The position numbers were made by a program, and so were the translations under genes. DNA of 64,000 nt from Fomes fomentarius (lineage: Eukaryota; Basidiomycota; Agaricomycetes; Polyporales; Polyporaceae): positions 558,001 to 622,000 of the forward strand of contig JABYQN010000014.1 in assembly GCA_022606135.1 (NCBI GenBank). Reading direction: 5' to 3'. Below the pieces are notes generated by a model. It ran no database searches. It had not been told where the DNA came from and worked only from the letters and a program-made list of their open reading frames with translations. Of the stretch, positions 11,761 to 22,435 are shown one piece after another (position 1 is the stretch's first letter; the number at the start of each line of letters is the position of its first letter).

Positions 11761-12753
11761 ATTCTCGGCCGTCGCAATTTATATGGGGGTGGAGGGGTTG
11801 GTGCAAGTGAGAAGATACCAGCTAAGAGAACACTATTGGTGGCGAACTGTGGACCTGGAGAGGAGAGAGGGAAATTGCAACCTTTTCATTGCTTGAGGGA
11901 GATTGAGTCGGGCGAAAACGGGAACGACTCTACTGTATCGGACTCAGCTGATGTACGCAATTCAAGTGGTTGTTAGCTCCATTGGTCTCCGGTTCCGACG
12001 GCAGCGTAGGACTTCACCCACACCACTTGTGTCGTATGCAAGGGATTGGGTCATGCGACATGTCATCAGATTTGATAAACCCGAGACAGAATTTGTCCTA
12101 TCACTGGAGCAAGGCAATTTATAACTAGTCATGAAACATACTGAGAACAGTGTGAGACGCAGTAGAGTGAGTGCGAATATCATACAAATGTGGACTTCGA
12201 AGTTCTTTCTTGGCAAGTGTTTCAGTCTGAGTGATTCGGTTGAGAACAGGATTTGTCGTCGACACCATTTTGGCACGAGTGTAGATTTCAGTGACCAGAA
12301 TTCGAGTCGAGGTGTGTGTAGATATAGTACCCACTATTGATTCTCAGACTTGTGGAACACATCCGAGGGCCCGGGCGAAACCGCACTGATGGCACTTACT
12401 ATGGGCGCCAATCAACTTGCCCTTCAACTAGTTCTCGCCAATTTATGAGAGAGTACTAGCAGGTGAACGAAGTTGTTACTTCTCTCGATCTCCTTCCCTC
12501 CCGTGCATAACTAGTCCAGTATGTCCTATTCAAAACTTGGCTGCTTTTCGCGTGGTGGATCTTGCTTTGGGATCACACCTCCGATGTGTCAAGCTGTTTT
12601 CGGCCGAAATGGTGACACCTCGGGCTATACTACCCGACTCCCCAAGTTCGTATTCGTTGTTGAATGCAGGTTGAGGTCCTCTCTCCGCCGGTGTTTGTGA
12701 TTCCTGTTTGGTTGCTACATTGGAGCCGATCATAGCGTTGGTCCAACGTCGTC

Positions 12754-12760
12754 TATATAT
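12754..12760 (+). promoter_or_regulatory. TATA-like box of the nitronate monooxygenase gene
   Basis: TATATAT lies about 75 bp upstream of the ATG at 12835, a reasonable TATA position for a short fungal 5' UTR. Assigned by position only. Confidence 0.45.
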
Positions 12761-12834
12761 GTACAGGGACCCAGCTGAACGCAGCTGACTGCCCAACCCT
12801 CATCCACAGATAGTAACCACAATCGCAGCTTAAA

Positions 12835-14202
12835 ATGCAAGCCATTAGAACCAGCTTGACCCGTCTCCTCGGTATGCCCTATGAAGCCTACTAGTCGGTC
12901 TAGATTTCCTCCCAGAGATTGACGTCTCCCAGGTACTCGCGTTCCAGTCGTGTGCGGGGCAATGGCAGGCGGTACATCTGCTCACCTCGCGGTATGTTCA
13001 TCCCCGCCCCCTGCTTCTTATGATCAACGATTCTGAGAATCGTCGTGTTGTAGGCCGAAGTGACCCGAGGTGGGGGATTCGGATTTGTCGGAGCAGGTAT
13101 GTGCTTCACCCTGTCTACTACCATTGGCTCCCCTTCTCATGGAAGTACGCCCACATACAGCCTTCATATCCCCAGAGAAGCTACGCGAAGACCTCGCTGC
13201 AGCACGGAAAGGCTTTCCGGACCTCGGTGCTGACAAACCGCTCCCAATCGGAGTCGGCTTCATCGCGTGGATGCTCGATACCAAGGAAGATGCGGCAAAG
13301 CAGATGATCGACGCTGCGCTGGAGAGCAACGTCCGCGCACTTTGGCTTGCGTTTGGCAAGGATATATACCGCTGGATGCAGTACGCGCGAACCTCCCCGG
13401 CGGGCGCGCGCGCTGCTGCCCACGGACACAAGCCGCTCATCTTCATCCAGGTCACGTCTGTTGAGGAAGCGCTTCTCGCAGTAAACGAGTGGAAGGCGGA
13501 CGTGATCGTCGCCCAAGGTGCGTGTTCCGTGTCGCCGGCAGCCTCACAGGATACCCACTCACGTTTGATATTGAAGGTCATGAGTCTGGAGGCCACGGAG
13601 GCGCCACCACGCCCAGCACCTTCATCCTCCTGTCCGAAATCCTTGCCGCACTCCCTGACGAGAACGCACCCCCCGTCCTCGCTGCGGGCGGACTAGCCAA
13701 CGGGACCCAAGTGGCTGCGTACCTCACTCTCGGCGCAGCTGGGGCCGTCCTGGGCACGCGCTTTCTCCTTACGCCCGAGAGCCCTTACACCGACGCGCAG
13801 AAAGCTGCGTTGCTCGCTGCGAAGTCCGGGTCTACTGTGCGCACGATGGCGATGGACTATGCGCGAGGCACGTACGGCTGGCCGGAGCATATCGACGGGC
13901 GGGGGATTCGGAACAAGGTAGTTCAGGATATCGAGGCTGGTGTACCGCATGAGGTTGTGCGTGAGAAGCTTGCGAAGGGCATCAAGGAGGGTGATGCGGA
14001 GTATATGGTTGTGTGGAGTGGACAGGGCGTGGGTCTAATCAATGAGATCAAGCCTACGAAGGTGACTAATCATCTTTTCTTCTTCCACCGAGTGGTCAAC
14101 GCTGATGCCTCAGGTATTCTCATGCAATAGGATGTGGTACTGGAATTGCATGCAGACATCGTGCGCCAGTTGCAGAGATCGCAGAGCCTGCTGCAAAACT
14201 GA
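12835..14202 (+). CDS. Nitronate monooxygenase (2-nitropropane dioxygenase family)
   Basis: An FMN-dependent TIM-barrel enzyme that oxidises alkyl nitronates such as propionate-3-nitronate to carbonyl compounds and nitrite. Six exons fit in phase: 12835-12871, 12933-12991, 13054-13096, 13161-13517, 13577-14061 and 14131-14202, total 350 aa, the usual size. Signatures in order are GAMAGGTSAHLA, GGGFGFVGAG, LPIGVGFIAWML, VIVAQGHESGGHGG with the conserved His region, PPVLAAGGLANG and GAAGAVLGTRFL (phosphate-binding). Intron phase and acceptor choice are fixed by these motifs. Likely cytosolic and detoxifying; complete, just outside the inverted duplication. Confidence 0.9.
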
Positions 14203-15531
14203 TAAGCGTATTATGGCACGTAAGGGAAGAAGACACTCACCTCGCAGTAGTGGCGCCGCGTGTATCTCAGTAGGCATAAATGTCGATGTATTGATAGCTC
14301 ATCTCCAGTCACCATCAGAGATGCGCACCCTTTGTTGGACACGTTTGTTCTGCGATACCAGGGAGGCCTGACCCAGGCCATTCGCGAGCACGATGGTACG
14401 TAGTTGTCGTGCTGGGATTATCGCACGCTGAGTAGCATCCCCCGTAGAGATTCAGTGCAGTCATGGCACATGCATATGCACGATATGGAATGTTTGCTTT
14501 ATACTTTACACTGAGCCCCTATTTGCATCATGCTTTCAGGGAAACAGGGTGCGGCCATAGGATTATATATATTGACCCTACGATCCGACTTCTTGCCATC
14601 ATACTGCTTAGCACGCGCTTTGATTTGCGGCAACCTCACTTCCCGTCGCCTCTTCTTCTCCTTCCACTCCCGCCTTCCTCGCCGCCCTCCGGCTCATCCT
14701 CCATCATCGGCGGACTCTTCCCGTCCTCTGCTTGCTTTTGGGTGAGCTTTTTACCTCCATCAGAATTTCGTTATCATGTTGCTGATGGATGGGCTCACAG
14801 TATCCATTGTCCGCACAGAACCACCGAAGCTTGACCTTCGGGCTCGACCCCAGGCGGACTGGGATATCAGGTCAAAGGTGTAGGAACGGCCATTGCTCCC
14901 TTTCAAAACCATGCTCATTGACACTTCTATTACTGGGTGCGTGACCCACATACGGGGTACGTGTACCATGATCGCGATGCGAGGTGAGGTTTCGAGCAAG
15001 TCGAGGAGATTGCGTTTGTGATGATTCTCGGACATTCCTACTAGAGAGTCTGTTCACATCGAGCTGCGCCTTCCAGTGCCCGGTGTTCGGGAGAATCGAT
15101 CAAAGAGGTTAGTGACGTATATATTGTCGATCGACGTGATAGCCTGAGGGAAGTGATGTTTACGGGCAGTGGCGGTGATGAAGCCCTCGCGTACTCATGC
15201 ACTACTACCATACGCTTTACTATGTTGGATGATTGGGCGCTTGATACGGCGTCTATGCGTCGATGCCAAACAAGTCAAGTGCTCGGGAGTCGGTACTACG
15301 ACGGCACTGAAGTAGTGCACAGTATTTACTAGCAAGTGCCGACGAGGTGACGGGGCCAGCGGTAAAATCTCGAGACGCGGAGCGGCTCTTCTAAATCAGA
15401 AGAAAGCCTGTGCAGCGTACGTGAAGTCTCAGGCTCAGCCAGATCTCACGGTGGAAACGGGGGGGGGCACACCCTCTTGCCAGCCAGGAAAACACCACCG
15501 ACTCTATCGTGGGCCTGCTGTTCCGAATTCT
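14203..15531. other. Intergenic stretch with unassigned coding-like sequence
   Basis: No gene could be modelled. On the plus strand about 14787-15110 contains coding-looking pieces (IVRTEPPKLDLRARPQADW, then ELRLPVPGVRENRSKR) interrupted by stops, so a decayed gene is possible. The rest shows pyrimidine-rich sequence and nothing recognisable. Confidence 0.3.
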
Positions 15532-17391
15532 ATGGCCAGCTTACTACAAAACACTCAGCTTCCGATCCCTGACTTGCTCTCCGAGTCGCGGCCGCAATCT
15601 TTGTCCGTCTTGGACTCGAGCAGCGAACAGTCTTCTGAGATCAGCATCGATGCCTTGTCAAGACCCAAAAGACGCGAAGCGCCGTCACTTCAAGGTCTTG
15701 ACGCCCAGGGGTCGGTCGAGGAAGTTGAAGGAAGAGGTCGCAAGAAACTTTGTGAGGATATGGACAGGATTGGCCAGGCTACAGCTTCACCGGAAATTTT
15801 GGTGCGTTCTGGCTATGATCTCAGTTTTCTTCCGTTGGCATCTATAACTCCCATATTCACAGCACGACCTGAGCGGATTGAAGACATCAAGCCCTTCACG
15901 GCGCTGCAAGATGATTGGCAGGATGAAACGGAAGCACAACTTGCCTTCTCCTGCGCAGGCCTCTAAGACTATAGCCGCTCCGGGTCGACCGCGCACATCA
16001 CCACAAGCGCTTCGGGTCTATGGAAGGGTATACCGGTTGCCCTTGAGCGTGGCGCCTGCAATCACACCCACCCCGATATCTACAGCCCCATCATCATCGC
16101 GCGAGGTTGTTGGGATTCCACATCGATCACTCTCTCAGTTGCTATCTTCGGCAGTAGTAACCAGCTCCTCGTCTCATGGATCAGCGGTATGCCAAGCGTT
16201 GTGTTCAAAGTCCCAACCGCACCCCCCCTCTGGATCTCACTCCCCTGCTGTTGCCTCATATTCCCCAGCGGACTCCCCCACGGCTGCCAGAGTTGAAGCA
16301 ATGCCCCTCTCTCCGTCCGCTGGCACATCCCGCGACTCCGCACCACCGATAGTCCACACACCTGTCAACTCAGGGCCATCGGTGGCCGGTAGATCAAAAC
16401 AACCACCAGAAGATATCCCTGTCAACTCGCGACCATCGACTATACTAGACATCCCGGTCGTGTCCCGATCTTCCGATTTCTATTACCCTGATGGGAATGT
16501 CATCGTCAGGGCTCAGAACACCTATTTCAGGCTCTTACGCTCGCGTCTGACTCGTCATTGCAAGTACTTTGAAGCGCTTTTCAAGGACGACGCCAGCCCG
16601 AGCCTGCAAGCGCGGGAGGAATCAGTCGATGGATGTCCAGTGTATACCATACGCGAGCTCGCGCTCTCCGACTTTGAGACATTCCTGAAATACTTGGAGC
16701 TTCCTATGTAGGTCTATGATTATCCTTGAACGCGTTTTTGGGCTCATATTTGGATCCTAGGGAGAATCCAATACAAAGTCTGTCCACGGATCTCGCGATA
16801 TCTCTTCTCCGCACGTCCGCCGTGCTCAAGTGTACCCTCCTGGCTAACCTCACGAAGCGACAGCTTATCAATGAGTGGTCTCCCAACCTCCCCCCGACCA
16901 AAGCAAACGCTTTGCGGCCCTATCGCGATGCACTCACTATCCTCCCCATCGCACGCGAACTCCGCAACCACGACGCTATCAAACTTGCGCTCTACGAGCT
17001 GCTCGCCAGCAATGCGTTCTGGGCAGATATCAGCAGTGCACAACGCAAAGACGTGGGCATCACCGACGCCGACCTCGTTCGACTCCTCCACGCCCGCATT
17101 GCCCTGCAGGGGAATTGGCGCGCTCAGGTCCTCGCGCCGCCGAAGCCGTGCAGCACCCCCGATTGCCCGGGATCGAACGATGCAGTCCGAGGGACTGCAT
17201 GGTCAGGCGAATTCGCTCAGTACACCATTTTGGAGATGTGGGACCCGTTCCGTAACATCGATGTCTTCAAGGACCGGGTGAAACACATGAGGGGTAGGTG
17301 GTGCGATGTGTGTATTGGGGATCGAGTGTGCTCTTGGGACGAGGTACGGCTTGTATGGTGGAAAGAATTAGGGGGACGGTTTGACTCGTGA
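15532..17391 (+). CDS. BTB/POZ domain protein
   Basis: Three exons fit in phase: 15532-15801, 15863-16707 and 16761-17391, total 581 aa. The first 280 residues are Ser/Pro-rich and low in complexity. A BTB-type region begins at about residue 290: FYYPDGNVIVRAQNTYFRL, then HCKYFEALFKDD, a helical middle, and FETFLKYLELPM. A fungus-specific C-terminal part follows with LALYELLASNAFW and CDVCIGDRVCSWDEV, which contains Cys pairs. Such proteins are abundant in Agaricomycetes and are often proposed to act in protein interaction or ubiquitin ligase complexes; the role here is unknown. A GTG upstream is in frame, but the ATG at 15532 is the first good start. Confidence 0.8.
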
Positions 17392-17712
17392 ATGTATGTC
17401 TGCACGGGTATACAAGTACGAGTGGCCATATGTACTGTGTACGCCATGTGACAGGATACTGATGGGACTCTGTACAATATCTCCAAGCAGGTGCACCAAG
17501 AAAAATCATGTAGCTATGACTCGAGGTCCGAGTTCACAGGAACAAGTGTATACCGCTCGTAGCGACGATTTACTGTGAGTACTCATTGAACCGTGCCTTG
17601 CCTGTAGTACGTACTTATCAGCTGTTCTTTATTTACATGATAAGCAACAGGTTCCCTCCGGTCGAGAGGCATATATGAGAGCAGACGCGTCTCCTTGCAA
17701 CGCATCTGAGCG

Positions 17713-17748
17713 ATGACGTCACGCGTCGCTGCAAAAGTGTGACGTCAT
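17713..17748. promoter_or_regulatory. Paired CRE/ATF-type sites in inverted arrangement
   Basis: The full 8-bp bZIP site TGACGTCA occurs twice, at 17714-17721 and 17740-17747. The flanked forms ATGACGTCAC and GTGACGTCAT are exact reverse complements 16 bp apart. ATF/CREB-type bZIP factors bind this core. The nearest gene is the BTB protein, which ends 320 bp upstream; no intact gene starts close downstream. Confidence 0.5.
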
Positions 17749-17799
17749 GAGCGTTGTGTCGAAATCACAGACCCACACAGGGTGAAACTTAGGATAGTC

Positions 17800-18340
17800 T
17801 GGACCCTACTATGGTAATTAATACTGTAAGGCTAGTTTGAAATCCATCACCGTATTACCGGGCGTCTTACTGTAAACAATCTTCAGAAAGATCTTACAGT
17901 AGCCCCGGTTTGAAATCAGGAACAAGTGGTAAATGTTGCATACTATATCCTTTACTATAGGGGTTAACATTGGTTTACAATAGGTGCCCAACGGCGATTG
18001 TTTACCTGGATTACAATAGCTGTACGTGGGGAGGGGCACAATTACGGGGGGGGTTTTGTAAGCAAATTTTTCGGAACAACTACCTCAAGCCGAGCGCTCT
18101 CTTTGTATTCATATGGTAATTAAGACCACAAGATCTTGATGATGCTTATTACAATCGCCCGTCTCGCATTATGGTATAGATACTGAGAAGCTACGTCTAA
18201 AAGGCTTTAGAAACCTGGTAAACGCCTCACAGGAATCATACAATGCCATCATATAAAGGCTTCTACATTCCTATGTCGGAATATGGTAATATTATGGTGA
18301 AGGGGCGATTGTAGAAATATGGTAAACAGGCCGGCGGCAT
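17800..18340. repeat. AT-rich island with iterated ATGGTAA / TTACNRTA motifs
   Basis: Within about 540 bp, ATGGTAA-type words recur in both strands (near 17814, 18113, 18173, 18292, 18329), along with TTACTGTAAA, TTACAGTAG, TTTACAATAG and TTACAATCG. GTTTGAAATC occurs twice near 17837 and 17910. Composition differs sharply from the flanks and no ORF of note is present. It could be a decayed transposable element or an origin-like region; this cannot be decided from sequence alone. Confidence 0.4.
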
Positions 18341-18386
18341 CGGACAATTCGACCCAGCTGATTAAGCGGCACGTGTCACGACTGAG

Positions 18387-18420
18387 TACTGAACGTACTG
18401 AACGTTGAACGTTGAACGTT
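18387..18420. repeat. Short tandem repeat of GAACGT units
   Basis: TACTGAACG occurs twice, then TTGAACG twice, ending in TT. Four GAACG units in 34 bp next to the AT-rich island. Confidence 0.7.
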
Positions 18421-18879
18421 CATCTTCCTCAGCTAGCTTCTAGTCACCACAGATTGCAGAGCCCGGCGCCGGCTCTTCTCGACTCGGAACTCCTCCACTG
18501 GCGCCCAGCAGGCTGCCCCCTCCACCACCCAGACCCCAGCCTCCGCGACCATCCTGGCGCGCTCTCACCACCCGAAAGGTCCACGTCCATCGAGCCCCGG
18601 CTCTGGCGCGGTCTCATTCGCGGCAGTTGGGAGGAAGTGACGTCGACGTCGTAAAGATTAGGGGCGCCTTCTTTCGCTCATTGTTTCAGATACAAGGCAT
18701 AGATATATTTACGAGAGAGTAAGACAGTCAACTCAGAGGGAAAAAAGTGGACGGCGAAGGATGCTGGTAAGCCCCTTTAGCATTGAGGTTGTAAGTGGGA
18801 TCACCTGAGATGGGGCGGGGCGAAGATGACGCCCACGAGGCATACATCAAAGCAAATCTATCGGGTAAACCCTCTTGTA

Positions 18880-21800
18880 GATCAAGAGATGGATACACTC
18901 CGATAGGCCTGAAGGTAGGCCGTTACCGCATCTTCCTCGCTCACTGCGATTCTCATTGACTCCTAGAAATTTTGGGGCTACTTGTTATGCGAATGCCTAT
19001 CTACAAGTAAGAGAATCACTGTGGTGATCACACGCATGATCTGATGCACCGTCGTGTAGGTCTGGTTTCAGGAAATACCATTCCGCAAGGGTGTCTATGC
19101 ATGTCAACCCACTCAAGACGCGCAGCATTCATTCGGAGTGGGTACTTCTTCTCGGCACTTACGGAGCATACCTCTAAATCTATTCTAGGAATCTCAGATC
19201 TTCCAACTGCAAGTGACCTTTGTTGCCATGCAACACAGCGTCTTGACTGCTTTCAACCCAGTCTGAGTTAAGCTGGTTGAGAGCTTGAAACTGCGCGCCA
19301 CAGAGCAACAAGACGCTCAGGAGTACGTGGCGTTGCTAGCACGTTGTATAAACTCCATCATTGATAACTCTCCCAGGTTCTCTAAACTGTTCATGGCTCA
19401 TCTTGACAACGAGTTCAGGAAACAGCAGAATCCAGAACTGCAGTCGCTGATACCTAATCAGGTGAATCTGAAATGTTCCTTCACGATCTTGGTGTGCTGA
19501 TGCCTGCACAGTTCCAAGGCAAACTGGTCTACAATACGGTCTGTCCAAACTGCCAACGACGCTCAGAGCGAGACTCTGATTTCGAGGTCAATCTCGAAGT
19601 GGGTATCATATGACAATCAGTGCTTTCTCGTGTTGCTCATATCATCTCAGAACAATGCAACGCACGAGGATCGCCTAGGTGCCCTTCTAGAGCCAGAGAT
19701 TCTCTCCGGTGACAACAAGTATATGAATCCTGTTACGCCGCAGGAAGAGTCGTTAACGAGTACGCACCCTAGGTATCTATGCCAGCGATGCGACAGTCTA
19801 CAAGACGCCAAACGGTACACTGGACTCCGCGAGCTCCCACCAGTCCTGCATTTCTCTCTCCTCCGCTTCGCTTACGACCTCTCATCGATGGAGCGCAAGA
19901 CGTCGAAGCAGACCATCCTGATACCCACCTTCATTGATATGGACAGGTTCATTGGCCCCCGACGAGGACCGTAAACAGCGCAAGAAGAAGCACACGAAGG
20001 CAAGCAAGAACCTGTATGAACTTCGTGGTGTTCTCCCGCATACAAGCGCCTACCACGGTCATTATGAGGCGCAGGTATTCGACGTACGGTGCGCACAATC
20101 ATCGGTCATGGTCCACGCGGGTAGCTCATGTGTTGTGCCTGTATAGGAACCAGGAGTGGTACCAGTTCAACGACGAGGTAGTGACCAAGATCGATTCACT
20201 TGTTCCCAGGCTCGATGCCGGGAGGAAAGGGGTAAAGGGCTCGAAGGACACCAGGTCAGTACTATCTCCGTCTCATGTGGTCGCAATGCTAAGTCAATCA
20301 TCAGGAAGCCTGCCAATGCTCCAACTCGAGGCCGTCCGCCTAAAAAGCGTCGACGCATTGACAGTGACAGCAACATGGAAATCATTGAGTAAGGGCTGAA
20401 CACAGGTGCGCGTCCTGGCTTATGGCTGATGTATCACACAAATGACACAGACCCCTCACCTCACAGAAGAGCGAAGAGTCACCGAAGGACGGCCCAGAGT
20501 GAGTGCCATCTACCTTCTGTCCTTCAAGCTTAATCTGTATTAGGTATATCTCGTCGCGCGATGCATACATGCTGATTTATGCCCGTGTTGAAAACAAGGG
20601 CTCGAAACCAACCCTCAAAGCCAAAGCTAACGGGGCTAGCTCTAGTGGGAGCTCAGCACCCACGTCAATAGACTCTCCCTCTGCAGACGAACCTCCAGAG
20701 AAAGTGGTGGAAGTTGTGCGCTTCCTGAACGCAGAACACGTCAAGGCCTGTGATGCATATAGTCTGCGGTTTGTCGGGTGTATCATTCACCGCTGTATCA
20801 CAACATTCTGATCGTTCCCCAACAGCGAGAAGGAAGCCAAAATGCGGTTCCACCACATACGCAACATGGTCATGGACATCTATCGGTCGTGGGATGTGAC
20901 ATCTCGCACTGAGGTGAGATCCTAGCCCTATCACGCTGTGGAGTAATGCCCTGACGACCCTCAGGATGCCGTGGTTGCAAGTCGACAAGCTTTGGAGTCC
21001 TGGTTGATTCGACATATACCGAAGCCGAAGACACCGAAGACCACGCCTGCTCTCTCAGGTAGTGCGGCACCGCAAGAAGGATCTTCGGAGTTACCGATAT
21101 CTGTGTTGGATGTCGTCTGCACGCATGGGAAGCTGGACCCGGAGAAGGTGAACAACATGAAGGTTATCAAGGCGGTCAGTGTTCTTTCTTTCGGCAGTAA
21201 TCGACTCCGCGACTGAGGTCGACCCTGCAGGTCGCCTATTCTCGGATCAAAAAGGAGGACGGTTGCGTGTTGAGGCTCTCCACTGCAGACGTATGTGCAG
21301 TGTGCGTAGAGCGTTTGTTTTGGGGTGCGCATGTGATCAATGTGTGCGGCATGCTCATGCCTGGCTGCTGCAGAGAAGCTCTATCAGGTGGAGCATCCGC
21401 GGCTCGTCTCCCGCTTTGACGAGGTTGCTGCTGTCGAAGATGACGAGACCGGGTATCACATCTCGAAAGCATGGCTGAAAGGTGCGGTCTCTTCATCCAT
21501 GCGTCTTGCTCATGCTGACATTCCGTTGTTACAAAGATTGGCGACTGGTGACGCCCAAGATGGGCTGGCAACGAATACATCAGCCCAGTGACGAATATCT
21601 GCAGAAGCATACGGGATACTGCAGGAGCTCTTCCCGAATTGGAGGCCGCCATCGACGTCTGCGCAGCCTTGTCCTGTTTGTGAAGCGCTTCTGCACATCT
21701 CTAAGGAGGACAAGCGCGAGTATCGCAAGCAGGCGGAGGAAGAGAAGGTTTAGTGTCCTATGTCGTCTCAGTATCCGAACGTACTGATCTGGACCGGGCA

Positions 21801-22435
21801 GGCGAGACTGACTGAAGCACATGCACGACAATGCGCTGAACGGTAACAACGCGCTTCTCGAGGACGTCCCCTGCGCCATTGTACCTTCACAATTTGTCCG
21901 GTCCTGGCGGCAGTGGCTCTTGCGCCCAAGTGAGATTGCCCGTCCGGAAAACGTCGACAATGCCCAATTCATTTGTGAACATGGTTGATTGGCTTTCGAT
22001 CCCAACATCAGCGGAGATCTGGATATCCATGACCATCGTGAAGCGCAGCGATTGGGACGCGTCAGAGGAGCTGTATGTCGAGTATTCGGAGGGTATCCTT
22101 GTTGTGGCTGACCGCGATTAGGTATCCTGCAGGGCCGCTTGTTGCTGCGGAGAACACTGAAGGCAGGTTCCTCCATGAGTTGGATGTGTGGGCCGAATGT
22201 CGGCTAAAGAGGTATATGCTTCACTCATGCAACTAGGCAGTAAGTCTCACTGTTAGTCAACAGACGGACGTCTCCCGATATGAAGGAGATCGCCATTCGT
22301 ATCCTTACACTCTCTGATCCAACTCCTACACCTCAAACGTATAGCGAAGAGCTGCCTCAATCAACGAAGCCTGTACAAACCACGCTGACGACGTATAGCA
22401 AGCGGGAATGGGTGCGTTACGGGCATGCGGAGTAG
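18880..22435 (+). pseudogene. USP48-type ubiquitin-specific protease, degenerate
   Basis: Exon pieces in family order cover nearly the whole protein: catalytic Cys box NFGATCYANAYLQ, EQQDAQE, NEFRKQQNPELQSLIPNQ, zinc-binding CPNCQRR and CQRCDSLQDAKRY, PVLHFSLLRF, the His box TSAYHGHYEAQVF and WYQFNDEVV. DUSP-type repeats follow (SRQALESWL, HPRLVSRFDEVAAV, HISKAWLK, FVRSWRQWLLRP). Canonical introns are still readable. Lesions include an in-frame TGA at 19264, an extra C in the run at 19956-19960, TGA at 21599 where Arg is expected, a CTGA duplication at 21808-21815 and TGA at 21986. A working gene would deubiquitinate nuclear or ribosomal substrates; this copy is probably dead. Confidence 0.75.

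Larger units (their letters stand above)
10380..12490. repeat. Right arm of large inverted duplication
   Basis: This is the reverse complement of about 1-2055, covering hydrolase copy B and its 5' flank up to the short match near 12464-12490. The inner edge lies only about 20-60 bp from the tRNA-Glu gene. Similarity continues in introns and upstream sequence, so this is a DNA duplication, not a retrocopy. Confidence 0.9.
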
